A DNA stretch of 64,000 nucleotides from Candidatus Methanomethylophilaceae archaeon (GTDB lineage: Archaea > Thermoplasmatota > Thermoplasmata > Methanomassiliicoccales > Methanomethylophilaceae). The notes under the pieces were generated by a model. That model was not told the DNA's origin. It made no database searches and saw only the letters and a program-made list of their open reading frames with translations. The translations under genes and the position numbers were made by a program. The DNA lies in the NCBI GenBank assembly GCA_944320485.1, contig CALUHQ010000069.1, positions 1-64,000 on the forward strand, read 5' to 3'. Shown one piece after another: positions 50,501 to 58,113 of this stretch (position 1 is the stretch's first letter; each line of letters starts with the position of its first letter).

Positions 50501-51974
50501 CCACGACCTCTACTCCATAGAGGACCTGAAGCAGCTCATCTACGACCTCAAGTGCATCAACCCCAAGGCAGACGTGAGCGTGAAGCTGGTATCCGAGGCC
50601 GGGGTCGGGACCGTGGCCGCAGGCGTGGCCAAGGCAGGGGCGGACATCATACTCATATCGGGAGGGGACGGGGGCACGGGTGCCAGTCCCCTCTCGTCCA
50701 TAAGGTACGCCGGCTCCCCGTGGGAGATCGGACTGGCGGAGGTGCAGCAGACCCTCGCCCTCAACGGTCTCCGCGGGAGGGTGCGCCTCCAGGTGGACGG
50801 TCAGATCAAGACGGCCCGCGACATCGTCGTGGCCGCGCTGCTCGGGGCCGAGGGGTTCGGACTCGCCACCGCCCCGATGGTCGCCATGGGATGCGTCATG
50901 TGCAGGAAGTGCCAGACGAACACATGCCCTGTGGGCATAGCCACCCAGGACCCCGAGAGGAGGAAGAGATTCGATTCGAGCCCCGAGGACGTCGTCAGGT
51001 ACTGGAGGTTCCTGGCGGAGGACGTCAGGAGGATACTCTCCGGGATGGGCTTCAGGACCATCGACGAGATAGTCGGCCGCACGGACCTCCTGACCCTGAA
51101 GGACGTGGACGGCAAGGCGGCGTCCCTGGACCTGTCCCAGATGCTGTACGGCGCCGGGGGCGAGTCATGCCGCGACGCAGGGCAGCCAGACCTCCTGCAC
51201 GACGCGTTCGACCGCAGGGTCCTGCAGGACTGCGGCAACCTCCTCGGTCACGAGACCGTCAGGCTGTCGTACCGTCTGGCGAACACCGACCGTTCGGTCG
51301 GGACCATGCTGTCCGGAGAGATCGTCCGCAGGGACCTGAGGCTCCGGAGGGACGACGTGGAGATCGAGTTCACGGGTTCCGCTGGCCAGAGCTTCGGGGC
51401 GTTCCTCGTGGACGGCATGACGTTCAGGCTCAGGGGTATCGCCAACGACTACGTCGGCAAGGGGCTCTCCGGAGGGAGGATTGTCATCATACCGGGCGAC
51501 AACATGTCCGGAGGGGAGGCGATCGTGGGCAACACGGTCCTGTACGGCGCGACGTCCGGGGAGCTGTACGTCGCGGGAACTGCGGGGGAGAGGTTCTGCG
51601 TCCGCAACAGCGGAGCGGTTGCCGTGGCGGAAGGCGTCGGCGACCACTGCTGCGAGTACATGACGGGCGGCCGCGTTGTCGTCCTGGGAAGGTGCGGCAG
51701 GAACTTCGCCGCAGGCATGTCGGCGGGCATAGCCTACGTCCTGGACGAGGACGGGGACTTCGACCGCCACTGCAACATGGACCTGGTCGAGCTCACTCTG
51801 GTGGAGTCGCCATCCGATGTGGCGGAGCTCCTGGAGATCGTGAAGGCGCATGCCCGCGAGACCGGCAGCCCGAGGGCCAGGGAGATACTGGACCGCTGGG
51901 ACGAGTACCTGCCCAGGTTCCTGAAGGTCATGCCGGTGGGCTACAAGCTGCTCCTGGAGAAGGAGTCGGAGTGA
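47580..51974 (+). CDS. gltB: Glutamate synthase, large subunit (full length)
   Basis: A 1,464-residue alpha-type GOGAT. The N-terminal class II glutaminase domain has C16 in H-D-A-C-G-V-G as the probable mature nucleophile. A central domain follows, then the FMN domain with G-G-D-G-G-T-G-A-S-P and the 3Fe-4S Cys set C1105/C1108/C1111/C1116 (C-R-K-C-Q-T-N-T-C-P-V-G). The C-terminal GXGXG beta-helix completes it. It converts glutamine plus 2-oxoglutarate to two glutamates. Most archaea have split versions, so this bacterial-type fusion next to GSIII suggests joint transfer. No gltD small subunit is nearby; ferredoxin or another reductase must supply electrons. Confidence 0.95.
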   Translation: MPSRGLYRPEYEHDACGVGMVVDIHGAKSHRVVENALGLLENMAHRGAENGDGRTGDGAGILVQIPHSFIVASGIRVPEPGRYGTGLVFLPKDDSAADRFMDILRAECDRHAVYVIAEREVPVDHSVPGPMAAAGEPRIVQVFVSSFDSQEVLERKLYRVRKVVDNTIAASDDPCRGEFYICSLSTRCMVYKGMLTPDQLRSYYTDLSDPRFESTIAMVHSRFSTNTLPAWKLAQPFRMLCHNGEINTIRANRSWMKAREGVMGSETIPDIEEVFPVVQEGMSDSATLDNVFEFLTMSGRTMPAALSIMIPESWNDRNPIPDSLKAYYEYHSILMEPWDGPAAVLFTDGRMAGGMLDRNGLRPARYGVTGDGLMILASEAGAVHSDADLVETGRLRPGKMMIVDTVEGRILGDSEIKVALADAYPYRDWLERNRLDLDRLSSGRQVGRHVPDYGRMLACFGYSEEDLTRVMEPMVVTGKEAIGSAGYDAPLAILSDRPQSLFNYFRQQFAQVTNPPIDPIREELVMSLTGYVGSVQQNILATEPRHCKVVKARHPVITNRELDLLRNLRYRGFDSRTLDATFVPDGADALERAVTRLCSEAESAVDDGVSFIIISDRGVSGDRVPVPSLLALSAVHQHLVSVRKRLRTALVVESGEPREVEHFALLIGYGANAVNPYMALAAVQDMVESGRVRLDADTAEANYLHAVDKGLLKVMSKMGVSTIRSYRGSRLFEAVGLDQSLMDDRFGGTTSAVGGIGMEDIQREYVRVHREAFDGTAIADRGEYSYRKGGERHSWSPEAVRMLRSAARDGDAGSYRRFVELEDGGMFFLRDLLDIGSEGKVPIEEVESAESIMRRMDTGAISFGAISLEAHETLAAAMNMVGSRSNTGEGGEDPARSKVGPDGRNTRSAVKQVASGRFGVTAQYLVDADELQIKVAQGAKPGEGGQLMGFKVDPLIAATRHTIPGVTLISPPPHHDLYSIEDLKQLIYDLKCINPKADVSVKLVSEAGVGTVAAGVAKAGADIILISGGDGGTGASPLSSIRYAGSPWEIGLAEVQQTLALNGLRGRVRLQVDGQIKTARDIVVAALLGAEGFGLATAPMVAMGCVMCRKCQTNTCPVGIATQDPERRKRFDSSPEDVVRYWRFLAEDVRRILSGMGFRTIDEIVGRTDLLTLKDVDGKAASLDLSQMLYGAGGESCRDAGQPDLLHDAFDRRVLQDCGNLLGHETVRLSYRLANTDRSVGTMLSGEIVRRDLRLRRDDVEIEFTGSAGQSFGAFLVDGMTFRLRGIANDYVGKGLSGGRIVIIPGDNMSGGEAIVGNTVLYGATSGELYVAGTAGERFCVRNSGAVAVAEGVGDHCCEYMTGGRVVVLGRCGRNFAAGMSAGIAYVLDEDGDFDRHCNMDLVELTLVESPSDVAELLEIVKAHARETGSPRAREILDRWDEYLPRFLKVMPVGYKLLLEKESE

Positions 51975-52409
51975 TCATTCCGGGGAGAGGTCGTCGAGTA
52001 TGCGGGACAGCATGGCCTTCAGCCTCTCCCTCTCATCCGGTTCCAGGGAATCCATCAGCCGGTTCTCCATGGAGATCCTGTGATGCTCCTGGGAGCGGAC
52101 CAGCTCCCTTCCCGCATCGGTCAGGCGGGCGTTCTTCGCCCTGCGGTCCGAGGGGCTCTGGACCAGTTCGACGAATCCCCTGCGCTCCAGCTTCTTCAAG
52201 ACCCCAGCGACGGTGGGCTGTGCGACGTCGAAGCGCTCCTCTATCTCCTTCATGGACACGGGGCGGTCCCCGCACCGGCCCATGTACATCACGAACCTGA
52301 TCTGCGAGGGGGTGAGGTCGAAGTCCTCCAGGGACTCCTCCAGATGCCTCATGAGGATGCGATCGATCCTCATAATCATGGATCCGCAATCTTCTTCCAT
52401 GCTAGTCAC
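51975..52409 (-). CDS. MarR-family transcriptional regulator
   Basis: A 144-residue winged-helix protein: L-T-P-S-Q-I-R-F-V-M-Y-M, then the HTH S-M-K-E-I-E-E-R-F-D-V-A-Q-P-T-V-A-G-V-L-K-K-L, then the wing R-R-G-F-V-E-L-V-Q-S-P-S-D-R-R-A-K-N. The start is GTG at 52409, matching the leaderless position set by TATA ACTATAAGT (about 52432-52440). It abuts the gltB stop tail to tail. It may regulate glnN-gltB, but no copy of their palindrome is seen at its own promoter. Confidence 0.9.
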   Translation of the reverse strand: MTSMEEDCGSMIMRIDRILMRHLEESLEDFDLTPSQIRFVMYMGRCGDRPVSMKEIEERFDVAQPTVAGVLKKLERRGFVELVQSPSDRRAKNARLTDAGRELVRSQEHHRISMENRLMDSLEPDERERLKAMLSRILDDLSPE

Positions 52410-52474
52410 GGGCCGTCCAGCATCGGCGGTGCTACTTATAGTCTGAGCATTCTGCTTCGAGAAAACGGGAAAGG

Positions 52475-52492
52475 GGAGGGGATCGCCCCTCC
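52475..52492. terminator. Hairpin downstream of apt
   Basis: GGAGGGG-ATCG-CCCCTCC between the marR promoter and the apt stop; it serves as the 3' hairpin of apt on the minus strand. Confidence 0.5.
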
Positions 52493-52502
52493 GATGGATG
52501 GT

Positions 52503-53027
52503 TCAGGCGCCCTCGTAGACGAGCAGGGCCTCCACGTCGAGTCCCTTGAGCTTCTCGCGTCCCTCGAGGCCGGCCAGCTCCATGACGAAGGCTGCCTTGA
52601 CGACCTCGCCTCCGAGCCTCTCGACGAGCCTGACGGCGGCCGCGGCGGTGCCTCCGGTGGCGATGAGGTCGTCGATGAGGACTACCTTCTGTCCGGGCCT
52701 GATGGAGTCGGTGTGGATCTCGATCTCGGCCTGGCCGTACTCGAGGTCGTACGACTCAGTGATGGTCTCGCGGGGGAGCTTGCCCTTCTTGCGCACGAGG
52801 ATGAATCCCTTCCCGAGCGCGTAGGCTACGGGGGCCCCGAAGATGAAGCCCCTGGACTCGGTCCCGAGGACGAGGTCGAAGTCCTTGTCCTTCACGAGGT
52901 CGATGAGGCCGTCTATCGCCATGCGGAAGCCTTCGCTGTCGCTGAGGATGGTCGTTATGTCCCTGAAGAGGATCCCTTTCTTGGGGAAGTTGGGGATCTC
53001 GGTGACATAGTCCTTCAGTTCTTTCAT
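52503..53027 (-). CDS. apt: Adenine phosphoribosyltransferase
   Basis: A 174-residue protein starting MKELKDYVTEIPNFPKKGI, with the APRT opening I-P-N-F-P-K-K-G-I-L-F-R-D-I-T, E-S-R-G-F-I-F-G and the PRPP motif V-V-L-I-D-D-L-I-A-T-G-G-T. It salvages adenine to AMP with PRPP. TATA CTTTATATCC (about 53049-53058) is about 25 bases upstream. It could feed the AMP phosphorylase encoded 2 kb away. Confidence 0.94.
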   Translation of the reverse strand: MKELKDYVTEIPNFPKKGILFRDITTILSDSEGFRMAIDGLIDLVKDKDFDLVLGTESRGFIFGAPVAYALGKGFILVRKKGKLPRETITESYDLEYGQAEIEIHTDSIRPGQKVVLIDDLIATGGTAAAAVRLVERLGGEVVKAAFVMELAGLEGREKLKGLDVEALLVYEGA

Positions 53028-53377
53028 GCCTGGCGGTAGGGTTTCCGGATATAAAGGTAGGGGTCCGTCGGAACGTGACGGGAAGGAGGATGATAAGACA
53101 ACCCGGAACAGGGCAGGTCCGATGACACTGCCCCAGCAGAACATTCCCCGGAGGGATAATGGCGTTTGTCGCGGTCATCAGTCGAGTCTTGCGAACGACC
53201 TTGCTCAGAGCGCCAACGGGAGATAAGCGTCAATCGACCAGTCTTTCTTCGAGACGCTTGAACTCGAGTCGTTCTCGCCGCAGATCCAAGTTACTTTCCG
53301 TTTACTGATCTCTACTTGCCTCCTTGAGGGAAAGTACGCGTTGGAAGTATTTAAAGGAATCAGTTCGTTCATCGCAT
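53028..53377. other. Intergenic region, no gene seen
   Basis: It contains the apt promoter, a TACTTTCC ... GGAAAGTA inverted pair with a loop of about 28 bases (near 53294-53337), and a strong plus-strand TATA TATTTAAAG (53348-53356). Reading frames here are short and not protein-like. Confidence 0.55.
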
Positions 53378-53478
53378 AACGTGGAATGGCTACGGAATTC
53401 GTAGCATGGCCGATGGAATCCTCGGAATCCGTATGTCTGATGATGGAAAACGAATGGGCCTCCGACGGGGTCGGAGGC
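53378..53478 (+). ncRNA. Candidate small RNA, about 100 nt
   Basis: The plus-strand TATA at 53348-53356 (GTATTTAAAGG with purine-rich BRE before it) is the best promoter in this gap, yet no plus-strand gene follows. About 25 bases on starts a stretch with GCTACG-GAATT-CGTAGC (hairpin) that ends in GCCTCCGA / TCGGAGGC (53458-53478). That final hairpin also serves the convergent gene at 53488. No known RNA family is recognised. Confidence 0.4.
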
Positions 53479-53487
53479 TGGTTGATC

Positions 53488-54210
53488 TCAGAAGAAGAAG
53501 AACCCGCAGCCCTCGGAGACCGAGATCCTGGCCACGGCCTCCATGCGGTCCACGGGGCCGGAGTAGCGTCTGACCATCATCTTGCCCTCCTCGGGGAGAG
53601 CCTCCCTGAGGACCTCGACCTCCCTGAGCAGCTCCTCCGCATCCTGAGGCGTGAACCTCTTACCGGTTTTCGCGGATTCAGGGACGGATGCGACGATGGG
53701 GCATCCGTGCCTTCCGGCTATCTCGGGCAGGAGGCTGTTGTCGGGCCCGAAGGCCCCGATGCACCCGCGGCCCTTGTCCCAGGACAGGGGGCAGTTGGCG
53801 CACATCTCGTTCATCTCGTCGAAGGACAGCATGTCCCATCCGGTGAGCCTGTCGTCATCGCCGGCTTTCGCGAGGACGGCTTCCCTGATGTTGTCCGGGA
53901 GGCCCTCCAACACTATCCAGCCGGTTGCCTCGCTGACGGCCAGCGGCTCGAGGACCTTCCTGTCCTCGTCCTTCTTGACCTTGTCCATGTACACCGCGTC
54001 GGTCTCGGGGTTGATCCTGTTGCGTTTGATGAACGCCTCCCAGTCCCCGACGGCCTCCTTGGCCTCTTCGAGGCTGACCTTCACGTCGCGCTCCACGTAG
54101 TCCTCGAATCCGGACATGTCGTCCAGGTGCACCTTCACGATGTTCCCGCGGAGCTCCCTGCAGGGCGCGCTGGGCGCCTCGGTCTCGCAGATCCCGATGT
54201 TGATTCCCAT
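53488..54210 (-). CDS. Unrecognised Cys-containing protein, C-terminal Phe run
   Basis: A 240-residue soluble acidic protein, MGINIGICETEAPSAPCREL. A central M-C-A-N-C-P-L-S-W-D-K-G-R-G-C-I-G-A-F-G-P motif (about 137-157) carries three Cys in Cys-x2-Cys-x9-Cys spacing, plus N-terminal Cys 8 and 17. This suggests a metal or Fe-S site. It ends G-C-G-F-F-F-F. GAGAAGGA precedes the ATG. It follows the ferredoxin-domain gene by 60 bases in the same direction and is probably its partner. No family name is known to me. Confidence 0.68.
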   Translation of the reverse strand: MGINIGICETEAPSAPCRELRGNIVKVHLDDMSGFEDYVERDVKVSLEEAKEAVGDWEAFIKRNRINPETDAVYMDKVKKDEDRKVLEPLAVSEATGWIVLEGLPDNIREAVLAKAGDDDRLTGWDMLSFDEMNEMCANCPLSWDKGRGCIGAFGPDNSLLPEIAGRHGCPIVASVPESAKTGKRFTPQDAEELLREVEVLREALPEEGKMMVRRYSGPVDRMEAVARISVSEGCGFFFF

Positions 54211-54270
54211 TCCTTCTCGCCTCCGCCGATGGTTCGGCACGTCAGAGCGATTCGCGGTTCCGTATTAGTA

Positions 54271-54882
54271 TCATACTATCACGGACCCGCTGCGGGATAT
54301 CACGATCTCGGACACCGGGATGTCCTTCCCAGACTTCTCCACGGCGGCCCTCACGAGGTTGGCGATCGCCCTGCAGCAGGGGACCTCCATCCTGACGACC
54401 TTCACCTCGGTGACGGGGTTCCCCGCGAATATCGCCGCCAGCTTGTCGAACCTCTGGCGGTCGTCGAGCTTGGGGCATCCGATGAGCACTGCGTCTTTGC
54501 CGACGAACCTCTCCCTGAAGCCCTGGATGGCGAACGCCGTGCAGTCCGCTGCCACCACGATCCTGCCGCTGAAGTGGGGGGAGACGGTGGGTACGAGGGC
54601 GATCTGGATCGGCCACTGGTATCCCGGCTCCGCCATGAGGCACTCCGACGGTCCCGAGACCTGGAGGACGCCCATGTCGTCCGCGACGGGGGTCCGTTCG
54701 AGGAACGATATCGCGCCATGGGGACACGCCGGCAGGCAGTCGCCCAGGCCGTCGCAGAAATCCTCCCTCACGAGCTCGGCCTTCCCGTCCACCAGTGCGA
54801 TGGCTCCTTCGTGGCACGCCTCCACGCATAGGCCGCAGCCGTCGCATCTCTCCTTGTCGATCTTGATCTTCCTCCCGAGCAT
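54271..54882 (-). CDS. Two-cluster ferredoxin-domain protein of the anaerobe-specific Fe-S binding family
   Basis: A 203-residue protein. The first cluster motif is C-D-G-C-G-L-C-V-E-A-C (residues 11-21) and the second C-D-G-L-G-D-C-L-P-A-C-P (about 43-54), the spaced form typical of this family. After it come W-P-I-Q-I-A-L-V-P, V-A-A-D-C-T-A-F-A, G-C-P-K-L-D-D and M-E-V-P-C-C. Homologues are widespread in anaerobes; no biochemical role is firmly known. TATA TTCTTTATCC (about 54903-54912) implies leaderless translation. Confidence 0.82.
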   Translation of the reverse strand: MLGRKIKIDKERCDGCGLCVEACHEGAIALVDGKAELVREDFCDGLGDCLPACPHGAISFLERTPVADDMGVLQVSGPSECLMAEPGYQWPIQIALVPTVSPHFSGRIVVAADCTAFAIQGFRERFVGKDAVLIGCPKLDDRQRFDKLAAIFAGNPVTEVKVVRMEVPCCRAIANLVRAAVEKSGKDIPVSEIVISRSGSVIV

Positions 54883-54949
54883 GATGTCCGGAGGTATCGG
54901 AGCGGATAAAGAATTAACGCTGTTAGGATAGGTTAAACCGATAGGCGGT

Positions 54950-56455
54950 TCACTGGCCGGGCCCGACATGGGAGATGATCATGCCCTCGACCACGATCGG
55001 TTCGTACTCCTCAGCGATCTCCAGTGCATGGGCCAGCTTGTCCTCGCGCTCCGCGTGAATCCTCATGAGGACGTCGCCCTCGGACACCTTGGAACCTACC
55101 TTCCTCTCGACAAGTACTCCTGCGCCCTTGTCACCCGGCGCCCCGGCGGCCTTGGCCACCGAGACGACCGCGCTGTTGGAGATACGCCTCACGAACCCGG
55201 GACGGTCCGCTACGACCTCGGCCGTGTACATGCCGGGCACCATATCCTCCGAGCGGACGCACGGGTCCCCTCCCTGTGCCGCGACGATTGCGGCGAACCT
55301 GGAGCGGGCCCTGCCGGACTCCAGTATGCGCCTGGCCTCCGCCGCCCCGTCGCGGGAACCGGCCAGGTCCAGGAGCGCCCCGGCGCAGATGCACGCCTTG
55401 TCGGCCACGTCCGCATATCCGGGGTCGCCCTCCAGGACGCGCATGCACTCCCTGGCCTCGAGTACCGGTCCGACGGCCCTCCCTAGCGGCTGCTCCGCGT
55501 ACGTGACGATGCACTCCACCCTGATGCCCAGCGTGTGGCCCAGTTCGACGAGGTCCCTGGCGTACGACCTGGCCTCCTCGATGGTCCTGACCTTCGTCTC
55601 CGACCCGAGGGGGATGTCCATGACCAGGTCGGTGGCGCCCGCCGCAACCTTCTTGCTCATTATGGATGCCAGGAGCTGGGGCCTGGGGTCGATGCCCAGC
55701 GGGCGCTGGACTGTGATGAAGACGTCCCCGGCAGGACCCAGGTCGGTGGCACCCGTCCACGAGAACACGCCTCCCACATCGGAGGCTATGCGCCTCACGT
55801 CGTCCGAGTCCAGGTCCACGTCGCAGAACGTCTCCACGAAGTCTGCGGTGCCGCAGGCGCTGCTGATGGCGCGGGAAGACAGCTTCGGTATGGTCAGGCC
55901 CGCCTCGGCGGCTATCGACACGACGATGGGGGTTATCTTGTTCCCCGGGACGCCCCCGAAGCTGTGGAAGTCGAACACGCGGACGTCGTCGAAGGATATC
56001 CTGTCGCCGGTCTCCGCCATGGACCTGGCGTAGGCCGCTATCTCGTCGATGTCCATGCCTCTGATGTAGAGGGCTGTGAGCCAGGCGGCTATCTCGATCC
56101 TGGACAGTCTGCCGGAGACGACGTCGTCCACCAGCTGCGAGATCTCCTCGGCGTCGAGGTGCCTGCCCTCCATCTTGTCGCGGATGCTCCTCACGGAGTC
56201 CGGGCTGTGGGATATCGCCACCTCCACGGGATCTCCCGGGGAAGCCGACGCGGCCTCCTGGACGGAATGCGGCAGGAGGATCCTCCCGGGGACGACCAAT
56301 GTGTCTGAGACGGACACTATGGCGACAGCCGACCCCTTGCCGGAAACCCTGACACGGTCGCCCTCGGAGACCCCGAGGACTTCGCAGTCGGTCTCGTGCA
56401 TGAGGACGGTGGGTTCCGAGGTGTCGAGGTCGTAGTTGCCGGCTTCCAGGATCAT
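54950..56455 (-). CDS. deoA: AMP phosphorylase (DeoA family)
   Basis: A 501-residue archaeal AMP phosphorylase. It has the N-terminal double-psi-barrel-like domain found in archaeal members (about 1-85), then the thymidine-phosphorylase fold with S-S-R-A-I-S-S-A-C-G-T-A-D-F (phosphate/nucleoside site), F-D-F-H-S-F-G-G-V-P-G-N-K, and M-D-I-P-L-G-S-E-T-K-V. It converts AMP plus phosphate to adenine and ribose-1,5-bisphosphate, the entry to the archaeal AMP pathway with R15P isomerase and type III Rubisco. Neither is in the window. It pairs logically with apt. Confidence 0.92.
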   Translation of the reverse strand: MILEAGNYDLDTSEPTVLMHETDCEVLGVSEGDRVRVSGKGSAVAIVSVSDTLVVPGRILLPHSVQEAASASPGDPVEVAISHSPDSVRSIRDKMEGRHLDAEEISQLVDDVVSGRLSRIEIAAWLTALYIRGMDIDEIAAYARSMAETGDRISFDDVRVFDFHSFGGVPGNKITPIVVSIAAEAGLTIPKLSSRAISSACGTADFVETFCDVDLDSDDVRRIASDVGGVFSWTGATDLGPAGDVFITVQRPLGIDPRPQLLASIMSKKVAAGATDLVMDIPLGSETKVRTIEEARSYARDLVELGHTLGIRVECIVTYAEQPLGRAVGPVLEARECMRVLEGDPGYADVADKACICAGALLDLAGSRDGAAEARRILESGRARSRFAAIVAAQGGDPCVRSEDMVPGMYTAEVVADRPGFVRRISNSAVVSVAKAAGAPGDKGAGVLVERKVGSKVSEGDVLMRIHAEREDKLAHALEIAEEYEPIVVEGMIISHVGPGQ

Positions 56456-56500
56456 GTGGGCTCCTCCGCAGAACGGACTCCATGGCGGTCGGTCCGGTGC

Positions 56501-57319
56501 TCAGAACCGGAAGACCCCTAGTATGAACGACACGAGCGCGATGACCATGGCCAGCTTGGCGTACTTCTGGGCCCTGTGGGGGTCCTTGAACACCACGGCC
56601 GCGCAGTACAGGAACACGGCATCGGCGGCCACGACTGTGTAGTAGAGGGGGCCGTAGCTGTTCCAGACCATCGGGGCGACGCTGAGCACAGGGCCGGCGA
56701 CGAAGAACACGCAGGCCAGCGCGGCAGCGTTCCTGGTGCCGATTCTCATCGGGAGGGTGAGCCTCCCCTCGTCGGAGTCCATGTCCTCGATGTCCTTGGA
56801 GATCTCCCTGCCGACGGACACCAGCATGGCCATCAGCGCGATCACGACGTTGTCGGCCATGTCGCCGACGACCGCCCCTCCGAGCAGGAACATCATCCCC
56901 GTGAGGACGGCGATGGTCACGTTCCCGACGAAGCCCCTCTGCTTGAGGGCCACCTCGTAGGCGACCATCAGCACGCATGCCACCACGACAACCGCGATGC
57001 ACTCCAGGTCGACGGTCAGGAACGACACCACCACGGACCCGCCCAGCATCAGCAGGGCGACGTGCAGTGCCGTCCTCCTCTCCATCCTGCCGGACGGTAT
57101 GGGGCGTTCGGGATGAGCGGTCTTGTCGATCTCGAAGTCGATGTAGTCGTTGAGGGAGTTGCCCCCGCAAATGAACATGAAGACCACCACGGCGGATATC
57201 AGGAGGTTGAGCCACTGGTCGACCATGTCTGTCCCTGCGGCCATGAACGACGCCACGGTGACGCCGACGATGCCCATTACGGCGTTGCCCGTCCTGAATA
57301 GCTGGAGGTACTTGTTCAC
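56501..57319 (-). CDS. ubiA: UbiA-family prenyltransferase, probable digeranylgeranylglyceryl phosphate synthase
   Basis: A 272-residue membrane protein with about 8-9 helices. The first Asp-rich motif is N-S-L-N-D-Y-I-D-F-E-I-D (about 54-65), with D-K-T-A-H-P-E-R-P-I-P-S-G typical of the archaeal lipid branch. The second motif is E-I-S-K-D-I-E-D-M-D-S-D-E-G (about 153-166). It transfers the second geranylgeranyl chain to GGGP. The GTG start at 57319 lies about 25 bases after TATA ATCAAATACC, so it is leaderless. Confidence 0.9.
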   Translation of the reverse strand: MNKYLQLFRTGNAVMGIVGVTVASFMAAGTDMVDQWLNLLISAVVVFMFICGGNSLNDYIDFEIDKTAHPERPIPSGRMERRTALHVALLMLGGSVVVSFLTVDLECIAVVVVACVLMVAYEVALKQRGFVGNVTIAVLTGMMFLLGGAVVGDMADNVVIALMAMLVSVGREISKDIEDMDSDEGRLTLPMRIGTRNAAALACVFFVAGPVLSVAPMVWNSYGPLYYTVVAADAVFLYCAAVVFKDPHRAQKYAKLAMVIALVSFILGVFRF

Positions 57320-57407
57320 GCGGTGCCATGATTCTGCAGGTATTTGATTGTTCGATTCCGGCCAGATGGTTTTTTGTGCGTCACGTCCATAGCGTCGCAG
57401 GGAGCCA

Positions 57408-58109
57408 TTGCTAACACAGGACTACATCGGTCTGGCACTTGTCTACGCCATCATCGCATCGTCCCTGCTCGTCGCCCTCGCGATGGAGCGCAGGGGTTCG
57501 CAGAGGGATGTACGCAAGGTGGTCCACATAGGCGTCGGACTCTTCGTGTTCGTGTGGTGGATGTTCTCCGAGAACTGGATAATGCTGGTGTTCTTCACGG
57601 TCCCGTTCGCGGTGATACTGTTCGTGGCGATGTTCAGGGACAACGCCATCTCGAACTCCAAGCTGGGGGACCTGGCCAACAACAGGGGCCACAGGACCGG
57701 GCTGTTCCTGTACGCGGTGACCATCACGATACTGGTCGCGTTCCTCTGGGACCACTGGACCGCGGCCACCATAGGGGTGGTGGCCATGACGTTCGGGGAC
57801 GGCATGGGGAGCGTCATCGGCAAGAGGTACGGGGCGCACAGGGCGTCCAACGGCAAGTCGGTCGAGGGGTCCGTGGGGGTCTTCGCAGCCACGGCTGTCA
57901 TGTCCGCAGTGATAATCCTGTTCTACGGCTGGCTCACCTCTTCCGGCTACTACCCGTCCGGCGACAGCGTGGCCATCGTCCCGGTCTGGGCGGTCTCAGT
58001 CATCGCGGGCGCGCTGGCGACCATCCTGGAGGCGATCTGCCCCGGACAGTACGACAACATCGTGACACCGCTGGTCGTGTCATCGGCCATGGTCCTGCTG
58101 GGGCTCTGA
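57408..58109 (+). CDS. Dolichol kinase / CDP-alcohol cytidylyltransferase-like membrane protein
   Basis: A 233-residue protein with about 7 hydrophobic helices starting at TTG. R-K-V-V-H-I-G-V-G near residue 36 and F-G-D-G-M-G-S-V-I-G-K-R-Y-G near 126-139 are the motifs of the SEC59/dolichol-kinase and CTP-transferase superfamily. K-S-V-E-G-S-V-G-V-F follows. The substrate is probably a polyprenol or lipid. Neighbouring lipid gene ubiA is divergent, and a kinase-like gene follows 4 bases later. Confidence 0.83.
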   Translation: MLTQDYIGLALVYAIIASSLLVALAMERRGSQRDVRKVVHIGVGLFVFVWWMFSENWIMLVFFTVPFAVILFVAMFRDNAISNSKLGDLANNRGHRTGLFLYAVTITILVAFLWDHWTAATIGVVAMTFGDGMGSVIGKRYGAHRASNGKSVEGSVGVFAATAVMSAVIILFYGWLTSSGYYPSGDSVAIVPVWAVSVIAGALATILEAICPGQYDNIVTPLVVSSAMVLLGL

Positions 58110-58113
58110 TACC

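Noticed and set aside
53386-54831. 481-residue plus-strand frame through the Fe-S gene pair
   Set aside because: It is the complement of two well-formed minus-strand genes. Only its first 100 bases lie outside them, and those are better explained as a possible RNA.
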